Positions 1 to 11,308 of a stretch of 64,000 bases of DNA are shown here, in pieces. Position 1 is the stretch's first letter. Every line of letters begins with the position of its first letter. Made by a program: the position numbers and the translations under genes. Below the pieces are notes generated by a model. The model was not told the DNA's origin. It worked only from the letters and a program-made list of their open reading frames with translations, and did not search any database. This stretch comes from Halichondria panicea. Its lineage: Eukaryota; Porifera; Demospongiae; Suberitida; Halichondriidae. Location of the stretch: NCBI RefSeq assembly GCF_963675165.1, contig NC_087382.1:434001-498000 (forward strand). Reading direction: 5' to 3'.

Positions 1-231
1 CATCAGTAAGCTTCCTAGAAAAGCTGATTTGTTTTACGTCCGTCCCCTCGAAAATGTCCAACTCGAATCTCAAACATGGTATACTTGTGTCCCTGTAGGA
101 AAAAACAAACTGTACAAAATGGTGAACGACATGTGTACTCTTGCTGGGATTCTGGGAAGAACGAACCATAGCCTCAGAGCAACAGGAGCTACCGAGCTAT
201 ACAATGCTGGTGTTCCAGAGAATATCATTAA

Positions 232-1156
232 CCCTTTAACCGTCGGATTCTTAATTAACAGTGAAGTGAAATGTCTGTAAATTCTCTATCGGGTTTCCAG
301 AGCAATAAAATGCCTAGTAACCATATACCAATAGAATGCCCATACAACAAGGAATAAAATGGTGCAACATATGTTGCCATAACAACCACGGTTATTACGC
401 TCATCCGTTTTTATTATTTTAAATGCTCGGCCAGCGGTGAGATAAAATCCAAAAATTTTTTTTTATGGATCAGCCTATCATATAGTATAAAGGCTTGACT
501 AAGCTTGATTTTCACATCATATGAATGTAACAGTGCTAAGATATATCAATTTGAAGTACAATACGTACATGTATTACTATATCGGTGAACGATCTATGAA
601 ATTTACAAGCTCTACATAAAGACTGTTCATTACTGCTAATTCTATTTTAGCTATACTATACTTACTACTGATATTCTAGCTATACTATACTACTTGCCAG
701 AGTCACACAGTTTGCCCTCTCCTGGTCTTTCACCGTCCTGGTCCATAGCTCTAGCGTCTAGGTCCATGTCATGCATGTCCTCAGTCCCAGACAGTTCATC
801 AGCGTCTGGCATAAAGCTGGTAGCCTTTGGGAGGTATCCTACTATCCCCTCTCCTTCATAGGTACTGTCATCACCAGAGGAGACATCGCCATTGCTGTCC
901 TCAAGCTGTTCAAGCACATCGGCACAAGTAAACAACCTAGCCATAGCTCTAAACTTCGTGCGGTAAAATGCTAATGAAATTTTAACATAGCAACGTGGCT
1001 TGGAAAATTCTAGGCTAAATTGCACGTGATTCTATAGCTCTTCCTCTATACAGGGATGTGCGTAGTTCGAGCTACTTCCTAAGTATCGCAGAATTAGAAT
1101 TTCGCAAAAAAAGTCACTATTGCGGGCCACGATCGTGGCCCGTGACGGTTAAAGGG
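232..1156. mobile_element. piggyBac-like non-autonomous element with TTAA target duplication
   Basis: The element is bounded by a 13-bp inverted repeat, CCCTTTAACCGTC at 232-244 and GACGGTTAAAGGG at 1144-1156, with TTAA on both sides (228-231 and 1157-1160). TTAA duplication is the hallmark of piggyBac transposons. The right end also holds a perfect 20-bp palindrome, CGGGCCACGATCGTGGCCCG (1123-1142), absent from the left end. At 925 bp it is far too short for a full transposase and keeps only a transposase-N-terminus-like ORF on the minus strand. It interrupts the recombinase frame between the Ile-Ile and Lys codons. Confidence 0.85.
690..1025 (-). pseudogene. Acidic N-terminal remnant of a piggyBac-type transposase
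   Basis: A 111-codon minus-strand ORF inside the TTAA-flanked element. The more plausible start is the internal Met before ARLFTCADVLEQLEDS. The protein is strongly acidic and Ser/Asp/Glu-rich, as in the disordered N-termini of piggyBac transposases. No DDD catalytic core or C-terminal zinc-binding region is present. It reads inward from the right end, as expected for a transposase gene that has lost its main body by internal deletion. The assignment rests on position and composition, so it is tentative. Confidence 0.5.
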
Positions 1157-1350
1157 TTAAAGAGCGAACTGGGCATCGTTCTTTGGAGTGTCTACGCATG
1201 TACGAGCGTACCAGTGAGAAGCAACAGAATGCCGTGTCCAGAGTTTTATCTGCAAAAAAAGAAACCAGTTTCAATGTGGAGATGACAAAACTGGCAGAAA
1301 ACACAACGAACATGCATTGCAACTCACTCATGCATCTGTTCCAGTCATGA

Positions 1351-2289
1351 ACTTCCATAAATGCCAAGTGAACATCAACTAATACAGTCATGCATGGTCT
1401 ATCGCCGACAGTGGAGCTTCTCTCTACCATTAGTTATGTTATTATGTTACTGGACTACAATCATCTAGCTCTTATAATTATTTTGTTATTCCATTCATTG
1501 TAAATCACAATAAACTGTTATTGTTGTAGTTTGTAGCCCAGAGCAATCTATAGTACCGGTACTACAGCTCATAGTTCCCTGCTAAATACACTCAAATGGG
1601 ATCTAATGCTCGCCTTGTATAAGTTTTGTGATGGGATCAAGATATGGACTTTGCAATACAAGTTGGTGCAGTTATTGACATGCCTATGGGTCATTCCATA
1701 CGAATTCAACATTACCTAATGGCCGGGTGACTTCTCTAGAGTATAATTATGGTGAGGTAATAACACACATAAGAATTTAGGGTTATTTATTTTATGGCTT
1801 TTGAGGTATGGCCATCTGAATAATGCCGACGGTTTCACTCACTTAGTTGTACGTAAAGTACGTAAAGAGAAACAACTTATGATCAGAGTGTTTCCAAGGT
1901 GTATGACTAATATCATCTTGTAGCTTATGTAACATGGTTTCACATGGTATGTTATGCGGCTTCTATTAATTAATTTACTGATTATGGGATACATGTTAAA
2001 ATTGATTTAGATTTTTCTTTGAAACGGCGAATCGAAATTTTTTCCTCGCAAATCCAGACAAAATGGCAAACTGAAAAAGAGGAGGGGCTGTCAGTAGAAT
2101 AGAGTACTGCGCATGCGCAGTGTAAATTGCTTAGCTGAATCAGCAATAATTTTATTGATAAACTGCTGGAGACAAAGGCCACTGCAAAATAATAATAAGG
2201 GAAGCAGTAGGAAATTCCTTCTGAAAAACAGCACGCTCAGTGAAATCTTTATCAGATAATTACTAATCACGTTCGTTTGCAACGAATTA
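1351..2289. other. Non-coding stretch, no gene recognised
   Basis: AT-rich sequence with stops in all frames. It contains a 10-bp palindrome GCGCATGCGC at 2109-2118 (NRF1-site-like) and, close by, a TGAATCAGCA motif that recurs elsewhere in the window. Confidence 0.5.
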
Positions 2290-3054
2290 GAATTGTGAGA
2301 CTTGACCATTTTGCTTCCTGAGTCTCAATTGCAGTGAGAAAGGAACTAACAATTTCGCTTTGCCCGTTACTGTCCACAACAATCATGAGATATAAAGCTC
2401 ATTAAGTCTGTATGTGGCATCAACCATGATAACTTCTGGATAGGAAGCAAAAGTAAATTTCATAATAGGGTCTTGAAACAAAATTCCCGTGAATGTTTCG
2501 TCATCAGCTGTAAAAATTTCAACCGTTGAACCTACATGGATTAAATGATGTTGCTTAATATTTGCTAAAACATACCATCAATAGCTCTCAATTTTGTTAC
2601 AAGAGCATCCACCTATAATTATATATCAGTTTTTGAACCTAGACTGGTTTGCGTGTTGCTAGGACCACGACTTTTCCGATAGATTTACTGTTATTTTAGC
2701 AGTTTCTTATTAACTTTAAGCTTCAGTAATTTTTCAACACCTTCTCTTTCGTTTTCATCAAGTCTTCTTTGTTGAGGAAGGCGATCATAAATGTCCTAAT
2801 AATTTTTATTACGTAAATATAGACAAATCGGGTCATACGTACAAATACTGACATAGATCTACATGTGTTCAACTATGACCATTCACATCAAATACCAGCT
2901 CACAACTAATACCTACGAAATACCTAGTTGTCACGTCTATAGATACCTTATCAACTGCATGGTTATGATCTTCAGATAAATCAGTTACTACAAGGCTTTG
3001 TCTGTCAACGCAAGCGCTCGCGCTCAGTTTAAGCTTGATTCCTGCTTGATTCAT
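2290..3054 (-). pseudogene. ZSWIM/MULE-transposase-like gene, N-terminal and early catalytic part, decayed
   Basis: On the minus strand several pieces follow the order of ZSWIM1/3-like proteins. First comes a FLYWCH/FAR1-like segment with SLVVTDLSEDHNHAVDK (2869-3054). Then IYDRLPQQRRLDENEREG and a Lys/Leu-rich helix follow (about 2690-2800). The start of the MULE-type DDE domain is visible as SYPEVIMVDATYRLNELY (about 2400-2470), then VVDSNGQSEIVSSFLTAIE (about 2310-2375). A frameshift separates the last two. The SWIM zinc finger and the rest of the nuclease fold are missing. Family assignment is by motif memory. Likely a transposon-derived fossil. Confidence 0.6.
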
Positions 3055-3586
3055 TCATAGGAGGTAATGATTCATAGGAGGTAATAACACTTATTATTTT
3101 TATGGTAGTTTAATATGGCTATGAATGAAATACCATAAACCTTTGTTTGCATCTCTGCCCCGTTCCTTCATTTTTATGCTTCTTTCCCCCCAAAACACAA
3201 GTAAAATAAATTGTATAGTAGATGAGACCAGGGTTGGCACCTTCCACACGCTTTGGAATTCGATTCTTTGCCATCTTTAATGTTCTAGAGTCTCTTTTAG
3301 ATAACTGGACACATTTAATTTGTCCTTCTGATAGGACCTAATCTAGGCATCTAGCTCTCCATAGGAAGAGAAACTCTCACCAACTACTAATTCAGCAGCC
3401 ATTAGTTTTGTTAATACATGTACTCGATATTATTTTTGTACCTAAATAATGGGCACTGTGCGAGTTATGCGCATGCGAAATGTTGAGTGCCGGACGAATA
3501 GTATTGCTATAGTGATGTCCGATTGCCAGACGGATAGCCACTGCATAATGAAGATGATGTATATATAATCCTCTAGATTAATATCA
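3055..3586 (+). promoter_or_regulatory. Upstream region and untranslated first exon of gene A
   Basis: No coding frame. The last 120 bases hold GCGCATGCGA (about 3469), a TATATATAA run near 3560, and an exon end followed by GTGAGT at 3587. The same arrangement (donor about 90-120 bp before the DD exon, acceptor CTACAG just before the ATG) is found in genes B, C and D. This supports an untranslated first exon and a 5'UTR intron (3587-3702). The transcription start cannot be fixed from sequence alone. Confidence 0.5.
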
Positions 3587-3707
3587 GTGAGTACAGACTA
3601 GACAGCACTGTATATACTGTAGATCATAATCATTGCACATGCACTCCCAATATAAACTATGCTCATACATTTCACTGCAATATCTTATTCCACACTCTAC
3701 AGAGAAG

Positions 3708-6700
3708 ATGTCTGACTATCTCACAATAGCAGATCTAAACAAAGTGTACCTCGCTACGTTTGAAGCTCGAATCAAGTGGCGAAACATCTTGTTGATGCTC
3801 GAAGTCTCTGCAGCTACAATTAGAAGCATCGGGAAAGAATGGAACAACTATCCTGATGACTGCTATCGTGAGGGGCTGTTGGAATGGCTGAATGAAGGAG
3901 AGAGAAGCTGGAAATCTATGGTCAAAGCATTGTCCAGTCCTACTGTGGGCCACGTTCACATAGCCAGGACCATTGAGAGAGATCATCTACAGTCTAGCAA
4001 TCCTACTGATGTGAAGTCAGAGGGTAAGTACCAATTAAGCATTTGAATGCATATCTCATACGCTTAATTTGTTAATATTTCACTCCCCCACCCACACAAT
4101 ATTCTACAGTTGACCAAAATCACCAGAAGATCAATGAAGATTTGACCATTTTCCTGGACGAGCCACTCGGTAGTGGTGCATTTGGAGCAGTCTTCAAAGG
4201 CAGCTACAGAGGCGATCCTTGTGCTATCAAACTATTACATCAGGTTGCTATGGAGATGCAGACAAATATTCCCGCCACCAAAAGTGAAGATGCTAGCGAT
4301 GCAATTGATCGTGAGAGTAATTTTCTCAAGTCGTTCCAGCACCCAAACGTTGTTCAGTTTTTGTCGACTGCTAAGCACCCCAAATCAGGTGGTACCATCC
4401 TCGTTGTTGAGCTGATGGATTGCAATCTGAGATCTTATATCTCCGGCCTTGGTGAAGAGTCCCTCACTAGCGAATGTGAAATTAGCCTCTCCAAAGACAT
4501 GGCTTGTGGTCTGGCCTACATTCACAGCAAGCAGATTATCCACCGTGACCTCTGTGGCGATAACGTCCTACTGAAGTTTACACTGCCAGTGCCTCTTGCA
4601 AAGATTTCCGACTTTGGTATGTCACGACTATACGATCCCTCCAAGCTTAGCTCCACCCTCACAGCCATTGGTCAGCGTAAAGGGTATCTACCTCCCGAGG
4701 CCTATCAATTAGAAGAAGAGAATTACGATAATAGCCTGGATGTGTTTTCCTATGGAGTGATTGTGGCACAAATTGTTTGCAAGCTAAAGACGATCAAATC
4801 AGCCAAGGATCGATCATTTCATGTTGCCCAGATCCCTCACACACACATGTTGAGGAAGCTTATCGACAGGTGTTTGCAAGAAGACAGGAGAAGGAGACCA
4901 TCTGCCAGGGACATCTGTGAGTCAATCAGATACCGTATTAGAAAAAATGGCGGGTATTATATTTGGCGAATGAGCCGACTTGGCAGTTTTTTAAAAGTTG
5001 GTGTCTCAGGCATGGCTACTACAGTAACAAGTGTTGCAAGGGTGCAGCTAATGCCTCTCACCATGTTTTTGCTTTCGCTCAAAAGTATTAGAGTGTTATA
5101 GAAGAGGTAAATAGTTTGCAATGTGCTTTGATTGTTTTACAAGGAAGGGGTGTCCACAGTTAATAGTGCATACTGATTGTCTTAAAATTAATGGCCTGTA
5201 GCCAAACAGTGAGAGCAAACCTTTGTCAAAGGCATAGTCAGTAGTCTGTGAGATAAGTATTAAAGACAGAATTCAATCACAAAAAGTAGTATCTACAACA
5301 AGCAGTCTAAACAGGACCTCAACAAAGAAGTTAATTCATTCTGCCAGGATCTGGGAGCTCAAAATGGATTCTCTTATACACGTTGGTATTGAGCGCGCAT
5401 GCGCATTACATCCAGGAATAAGAGGTGTATCTGCAAGGTCACAAAAATTAATAATAAAATGAGCTAGCTTCTTTAGCAGCCTCTTGTAGCTAACAAAAAG
5501 CTAGCGCTTTAGTGCAAGGCTAACTCATAATTATGTTGAATAGAGAGTTTGTGCGAACAGATGATGCTATGAAAGATTCTGAAGAGACTGCAACAGCCTT
5601 CAATGTGGGTCAAACTAGCCATAACTCGAGAAAGAAGCTTAGTTTGCTAATCCATGAATCAAAATCCAAGAGAACGTGGCTAGAAGCCTATAGAAGTTGT
5701 TAGTTTTCGTTGCATTGCAACCGTTGAGCAGTTACAGCTGGAACAGACACACACACACACAGTCAGCTTTAGACGGGCGTCGCCGCCCTACCTGAAGGAG
5801 GACAGGAACCAAGCCCATCTACAGTTTTGTTCGATCTGGCCTGTTACGCAATACATATTATGAATCTCATTATTTTAAGTGGGTGTTAGCCAATAGCGAT
5901 GAATATCACTTGTGTTGGTCACGCCTCTCAGTCAATCCAGTGTGTGCAAAATTACCACGTGTAAAGTTAAGTGGATGTGAAAACTGTAGATAAGCTTGGG
6001 TCCCGTTCTCCTTCAGGGAGGGCGGTGACGCCCATCTAAGTCAGCTTTACTGTATCCCTCGTGCGGCTACGCCTCGAGGCATAATAATATTGTGTCCCCG
6101 GAACACTTTAATTTGGCGATCTTTGGTTATTTTCCATGTATTATGAGTTATGCTTAATTACAATTCTAACCGTCAATTTTTCTATGGAACATTTAACTCT
6201 TACTTTAGACGATTTACTGCCAGTGGAGGAAACAAAGATGGAGTCAAAGGACATTCGACCAGTCAACCAGGTACGTACGTGTATAAGATTCCTATTTACA
6301 GCCACAACAACAATATAACTATAACTTAACTGAATGGGTTATTAATTTTGGTCTGTGAGTCAATTGTGTAAAGCATATTAAGCCACTAACTACACTTGTT
6401 GCATTTTGAGTGGGCAGATCAAAGGAAACACTGTGCCAATATCCGCCATATGGCAGGTCAAGCCTTGAACTGTGCCACTATCTAGATACTGGCATAGTAT
6501 GGCTGAAGTTACCTAAAGCCCACCCTCCACCCAGTAACCTGAAACGGTCCCTTTTGTAGTATAACACTGTTAAACAGATTCAGTGGTAGGCAGAAAACGT
6601 TTTTCATGCATCTGGTGCATTCCACAGCCACCACAAGTAGTTGAAACTAGTTGTCCTATAAAAGGAGTGATGTGTACACGGAAAGGAATGCACAAGGAAT

Positions 6701-7793
6701 GCAACAAATCAGTTGTTACACAGCTCACTACTGAGCCAATATATCCCATGTGGCACTGTGCATGTGTTACAACTATAACATAATTTGGAGTGTACTTATT
6801 TCCTGTGTTACTTTACGCTCATTCATTATTCAGGGTCCCCCTCCCAGAGAGTTGAGACCTCCACTCACTCTGAAAGGGAGAAGAGGGAAAGACATGCCAA
6901 TCAAGATGGGCTTCACTGTACAGAGTGTTGTTGTCGGTGACACGGTTTATGTTGGTGGAGGTGGTGGAAGTGGTACAGGCAATGATCATGACATGTGTAC
7001 AGTGATGAAGCTCGAGCAAGATCAATGGACCAAACTACCAGAGTACACTGCCAAGTGGTTCGCTCTGACATCACTCGCTAATCGACTAGTGCTGGTGGGA
7101 GGTCTTTATCCAAGAAACTACAAACGAACCGATCAACTTGCAGTATTTGAGTCAGGGAAATGGACTCACCCGTACCCACCAATGAACATTGCTCGTTCTT
7201 CCTGTGCAGCTATTTCCTTCAACAACCACATCATTGTAGCTGGTGGGGTAAATGATAAAGTTCGTATCTTCTCATCTGTTGAGTTGTTGGACGTGACATC
7301 AGAAATATGGTACATTGCTCAGTCACTACCTAACCCACGATCATCACTAAAATCAACTCTCATTGAAAACACCCTCTACCTAATGGGAGGGCACGCGTAC
7401 GATGGATTGTTGGGTAACACTGGGAGGTTAACCAAGACAGTGCATTACGTCGACCTCAATGAACTCATTGCAAAGGCCCATTCCAACCTGGACACACCTA
7501 CTCTTTGGCAGACCTTACAAGAAGTACCACTCGTGGGATCAGTTCCTCTCAGTATTGAGAGGTTACTATTAGCCGTTGGTGGACGAGACGACAGACAAAA
7601 GAACTTAAGTTTATCGATCCACTTCTACCAGCCTGACACCAGGAAGTGGGTGAAAGTGGGCGAAGACCTGCCTAATGAACGATACAACTGCACATGCTCA
7701 GTACTTCCTAGTGGAGAGGTCATTGTAGCCGGAGGACAGAAACAATCTAGTACTTGTATTCAACATGTGGATTTCTTTTCTATAAGTGCTTAA
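3708..7793 (+). CDS. Gene A: Death domain - TKL kinase - Kelch propeller protein (about 714 aa)
   Basis: Predicted exons: 3708-4023 (DD), 4110-4916 (kinase), 6209-6270 (linker), 6834-7793 (Kelch), all GT-AG, total 2145 bp in frame. Start MSDYLTIADL is chosen because it follows the acceptor CTACAG and is identical in genes B, C and D. The DD (residues about 1-98) has KWRNILLMLEVS and the P-DDCYREGL-EWL helices. The kinase has a Gly loop GSGAFGAVFKG (126-136), AIK Lys146, HRDLCGDNVLL (Asp252), DFG (273-275) and LPPEAY, so catalytic residues are present. The usual Lys/Ala after HRDL is Cys. The C-terminal exon gives six Kelch blades (GG pairs in VYVGGG, LVLVGG, IIVAGG, LYLMGG, LLAVGG, VIVAGG), the ring being closed by an N-terminal LKxRR strand. 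Likely a cytoplasmic signalling protein, by inference. No coiled-coil exon was found. Confidence 0.85.
5101..5770 (-). repeat. Intronic repeat, degraded copy of the TATGCCTCGG element family
   Basis: Within the kinase-linker intron of gene A. On the minus strand 5540-5720 matches the central part of the 30054-30666 element (the stretch around TCTCGAGTTAT and the following TTGC-rich segment). It includes GCGCATGCGC at 5395-5404. Both element ends are missing. Confidence 0.55.
5771..6037. mobile_element. MITE with about 60-bp inverted arms
   Basis: The left arm starts AGACGGGCGTCGCCGCCCT and the right arm ends GACGCCCATCT. The arms pair over about 55-60 bases with few mismatches, including the stretch reading ACAGTTTT next to the loop. 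A related copy lies at 47141-47383. No coding capacity. It sits in the gene A intron just before the linker exon. Confidence 0.7.
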
Positions 7794-7919
7794 TTGTTTT
7801 GGCACTTAATTGTTATAATGTCGTGCATTGAGTTAACAATTAACGTATACATACAATCTTGGTATGGTTACATGTATTTATGTTGTTTCTACAAGACTGA
7901 ATTATTGCAAAAACAATGA

Positions 7920-8125
7920 ATTGAAAGCACCGCGGGTGCTGATGCCTCGGTGGAGGTGCCAAAGCTACATGGCATATAAAGCTACTAATAGCGTTTTTAC
8001 ACACATTATATCATGAAAATTTGATGAACAATCTTGCATAGATAATTTCCATGCAGGTAGAATCCAGAATCGCAGGGAAACTAAAAGAGTGGGTAATGAT
8101 CGACCATGAGTAGCTGCTGATGTCA
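7920..8125 (-). mobile_element. 3' half of a TATGCCTCGG-family element, reverse orientation
   Basis: Begins with the reverse complement of the family's 3' end (GCACCGCGGGTGC hairpin, then ATGCCTCGGTGG) and runs through the stretch matching GTGGGTAATGATCGACC. The 5' half is absent here. It lies about 130 bp after the gene A stop codon. Confidence 0.65.
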
Positions 8126-8331
8126 TCAAAAATAGTAGAAGATAGTAAAATTTTGTAGTTTTTCAGTGTTATCACAGCAATGGAATAAGCATAGAGAATG
8201 TTCTTGGTATCAAAATGTAGCCCATTTATCTGTGTACTTACTACAGAAATTATAAGCTAAGCTATTAATTTTTCAGAAGTTATTACTCTAACTACCTGAA
8301 AACCAGTAAATCATGAATTATAGACACTGTG

Positions 8332-8762
8332 AACATATGTGACAGGCTCTGGGAAAACCAGACTATTGGAGCAGAATTTAGTATTGAGCTACAGCTAAAT
8401 TTATGCCTACAGTATAAAATCTCAAATAAAATGTTATTGATGTATAAGTATCTACAGTCCTTCTACTACCTCTCTGTAAAATCTGATGCTCTAAATCCAA
8501 CTCTTTCCATCGAAACGCTTCGTCCAAAGTTTCGCTATTACCTTATTTTTCCTAATTAAGCAATCTTTGAGAGTCGTTTTTCTCGATACTACATTTTACG
8601 GCTTCGAGTTTCCAACGCGCATGACTCGGGTATGAAACTAGGTATGTGAACACTAAGCATATCATTGTGTAGGCAATGCTCTGCTCTATTATTTGGTACA
8701 TTAATCACACATATTTTAGTCTGCTCCAATAGTCTGGTTTTCCCAGAGCCTGTCACATATGT
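8332..8762. repeat. Inverted repeat carrying a Walker-A-coding segment
   Basis: About 42 bases at 8335-8375 recur inverted at 8720-8760. Read outward-in, both arms encode TGSGKTRLLEQ, a P-loop (Walker A) motif. The minus-strand ORF 8589-8771 continues for 60 codons, but no further ATPase motif follows. It may be a fragment of a helicase or ATPase gene duplicated head-to-head, or the ends of an element. No complete gene is supported. Confidence 0.45.
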
Positions 8763-9146
8763 AAGACCCATAAAGGGATGGTCAGGATACCTAAATTAAC
8801 CATTCAACAATTATCTTATGAAGTCTGAGACCATAGCTGTTTATAAGGTTAGTGATTACCCACTATAACAATTTGCTGTTGTTCTATTAAATGCCCCCAA
8901 ACCCACCACCTTATGTTTTCATGAACATTTTTTGGGATATATATTGTAGCTTATTCATTCACCTACACAATGGTATCAGCACCATTTCTTAGAAAGGTTC
9001 CAATCATAAGATATCAACATTTAAGTACAACCACTCACGCATTTGTGGTAATCTACTCTCTAAGCTGGATGCACTACCTGACATATATACACAAGTAAGT
9101 TTAACTGAGTTCATTTTAATTACATACAGCTCTGAATATTTTACAG

Positions 9147-10824
9147 GGAATTGCTGGTGATGAGTCTGCGATAAGTGACCAGATAAGTGCAAGCTTCAGC
9201 ATGGTTACCGACTACGCATACGACTGGCATAGTGATGAAAGTTTGGTCATGGACCACAGTGACACCCTTACTGCTGGACTTGATCTGTCGGCAACTGATA
9301 GTGTGACACCACACGACGATGGTGATGGTGATGTTGTGCAGAAATTAGTAGCTCGTGAGCCGGCAATTATTAAAACGAGTTGCAGTCCACTTCCAAACCC
9401 TTGTCCTGTCCCAGAAGTGTTCAGTCTAGTAAGAGGGTAATGCTGGCCCTGAGTAGCAACAAGCTTCAGGGGAATACGAAACTGTCATTGATTCGGGAGG
9501 CGAGTCAGTTCTACTACGGTTTATGCCCCAGACCAACTGCAGCAGAATATGACATCATGGCCAAGACTCTAAGTGGCAAGTACCCGAATCTCCGCAGCAA
9601 AATACTCGTAAACGGATGTGACAATGTGAGTTTGAAATGATATTTTGTATAAAAATGCATGTGGTGTTATATACTGATTATACAGATACCCTTATATTCT
9701 ACACACAACATGCAGTACTCTCTTTGACAGCAGTTGAGTATGGCATATCGGAACAAACGAAGGACTTCGACACCAATTCCGAAGAGTAGCAGGTCAACGT
9801 TAGTTGTATTATCTGCAGCAAAACTAGCAGCTAAGGTGGTCAACGGTGATCCTCCAGTTGTTAGAGATGAAGCTGCCTACGCCAGATTTTCGATTCAGTC
9901 CTGAGCACCACAAACTAGCAATGGCTCAAGAATTTGTTCTGACCAAAGAATGTGAATGTTTTATAAACAGTTCGACAGTAACCATCGACACAAGCACAAA
10001 TTCTGATAATACTATCATTTCAGACTCAAGTGATTCATCCGAGTCAACTATCTGGAAGAAAATTGATCATTTTCATCTCTACCACCAAGACCACAGTATT
10101 CTGCTAAGCCGTAATGCCTGATTGAATGACAATCATGTAAATTGTGCCCAATACCTGCTAAAAAAGCAATTCACTCCATCTGCATGGCCTACGGTGCTCT
10201 ATGTTACAACAGTCGCAATATATCAGTCCTCTCTCACAGGAGTCTCTACAAATTTTGCACATTTCTAGCAACCATTGGATAGCTCTGTCTACACTTCAGT
10301 GCAGTACCACAAATTTGATTCCCACTGCATGTCTATACGACTCGTTGTATAGGGGAATAAGCATGGACACTCAAACACTTTTGGCCAAGTTTCTAGCAAA
10401 TGGAACAAGAGACTCAGAGCAACAACTTTCCGTCGCTGTAGCAAATGTGGCACAACAATCAGGCGCTTCAGACTGTGGATTGTTTGCTATTGCTTTCATT
10501 ACGCATTTAGCACATAGCCTAAACCCCTGCTACTGCAATTTCAAACAAAATGCAATGAGAGAGCATTTCTTGAAATGCATTGACCAAGCAACCATGACAC
10601 CCTTTCCGACTAACTCACAAAGAACAGCCAGATTAGCGATAACAAAGGAAATAGTAGAGATTCAATTGTATTGCTACTGTAGACTGCCTGATAATGGCTC
10701 AAAAATGGTTGAGTGTGAGAGCAGCGGGTGTAAACTGGGAGGCTGGTTTCACCTCAAGTGTGTCAATGCTTTCGAAGTGAAGAAAAACAATAAATGGATC
10801 TGTAACAATTGTAGAGGAGTATAA
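9147..10824 (+). pseudogene. SAMD3-like/Ulp1 protease/PHD-finger gene, transposon-associated type, broken
   Basis: An exon opens after TTTTACAG at 9147. A segment near 9480-9625 with SLIREASQFYYGLCPRPT resembles the conserved region of SAMD3-like proteins. An exon at about 9728-9902 (QLSMAYRNKRRTS) and the frame 9846-10121 follow. The frame 10201-10824 codes a C48/Ulp1-type cysteine protease core with NHWIAL (His), LYDSL (Asp) and QQSGASDCGLFAIAF (Gln, Cys). It ends in a PHD finger, from CYCRLPDNGSKMVEC through WFHLKC to WICNNC. Damage: a TGA at 10119-10121 where the frame continues with LNDNHVNCAQYL, and a frame change at about 10200. Ulp1-PHD proteins often travel with DNA transposons. No transposase was identified here. 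Confidence 0.65.
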
Positions 10825-11162
10825 TTTTTATGTACATTTACAATTCACAATGCAATGCATTTTCATTTCACAATGCCCCCTATAATTATACTTTAAATTC
10901 ATAATAATTATACATAATAATTTATATATATAAAGCTATACCTATACTATAGCTATAGACTTATAATTATCAGTATAGCTATAGTGAAACCCATAATAAC
11001 TAGCTAGCTAGCTATAGATCCACTGCACGTCATGCAGGAGAATTTGGAAGAGCTGGAATAAGAAGGACAGCTGGTAGAAGAATAGTTTAAACCTGGAACA
11101 ACATGAACAATGTGTTGCCGTGATGATATAGACTTTATAGAGCTGTTATGGGCCCCTGCAGT

Positions 11163-11308
11163 CCTTGAAATCTTCTGAAATCTTCTAAAATCTCTAAAAT
11201 TATTGAAATCTTCCAAAATCTTCTGAAATCTCTAAAATCTTCAAAATCTCTAAAATCCGTAAAATCTTGTAAAATCTCCCGAATCTCGAGATTTTAAAAT
11301 CCCGTACA
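11163..11308. repeat. Degenerate tandem repeat of AAATCTTCT/AAATCTCT units
   Basis: About 145 bp of imperfect 9-17-bp units (AAATCTTCTG, AAATCTCT, AAATCTTCC), ending at CTCGAGATTTTAAAATC. A chance minus-strand ORF overlaps it (11004-11216), but its composition is repetitive. Confidence 0.7.

Larger units (their letters stand above)
2..1350 (+). pseudogene. Crypton/DUF3504-type tyrosine recombinase, 3' part, split by a transposon
   Basis: The frame is open from base 2 to 231 and resumes at 1159, ending at TGA 1348-1350. The first part carries the catalytic-core motif NHSLRATGATELYNAGVPE (H-x-L-R block). After removal of the inserted element (232-1156 plus one TTAA copy), the second part continues in the same frame with KERTGHRSLECLRMYERTS, the second catalytic His-x-x-Arg block with the expected Tyr. 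These motifs are typical of eukaryotic tyrosine recombinases of the Crypton/KIAA1958-like group, which cut and rejoin DNA. The gene starts outside the window. The frame is intact on both sides of the insertion, so the insertion is probably the event that broke it, unless the element is spliced out. Function is inferred from family motifs only. Confidence 0.8.

Noticed and set aside
1058-1285. 75-codon ORF across the right end of the piggyBac-like element
   Set aside because: It reads across the element border in a frame other than that of the recombinase, and is a chance frame.
6583-6783. Cys/His-rich small ORF between the linker and Kelch exons of gene A, reminiscent of a transposase zinc-binding tail
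   Set aside because: Spacing of Cys and His does not fit a known finger well, and no other transposase part is nearby.
6819-7025. Antisense ORF MILLELHHCTHV... conserved opposite several Kelch exons (also at 30719, 53874, 61692)
   Set aside because: It is the shadow of the conserved Kelch coding strand. Its conservation follows from the sense gene, and the copies differ in frame-breaking positions elsewhere.
11163-11308. Regularly repeated units that could suggest a CRISPR array
   Set aside because: Units are short, degenerate and lack unique spacers, and the genome is eukaryotic. It is a simple tandem repeat.
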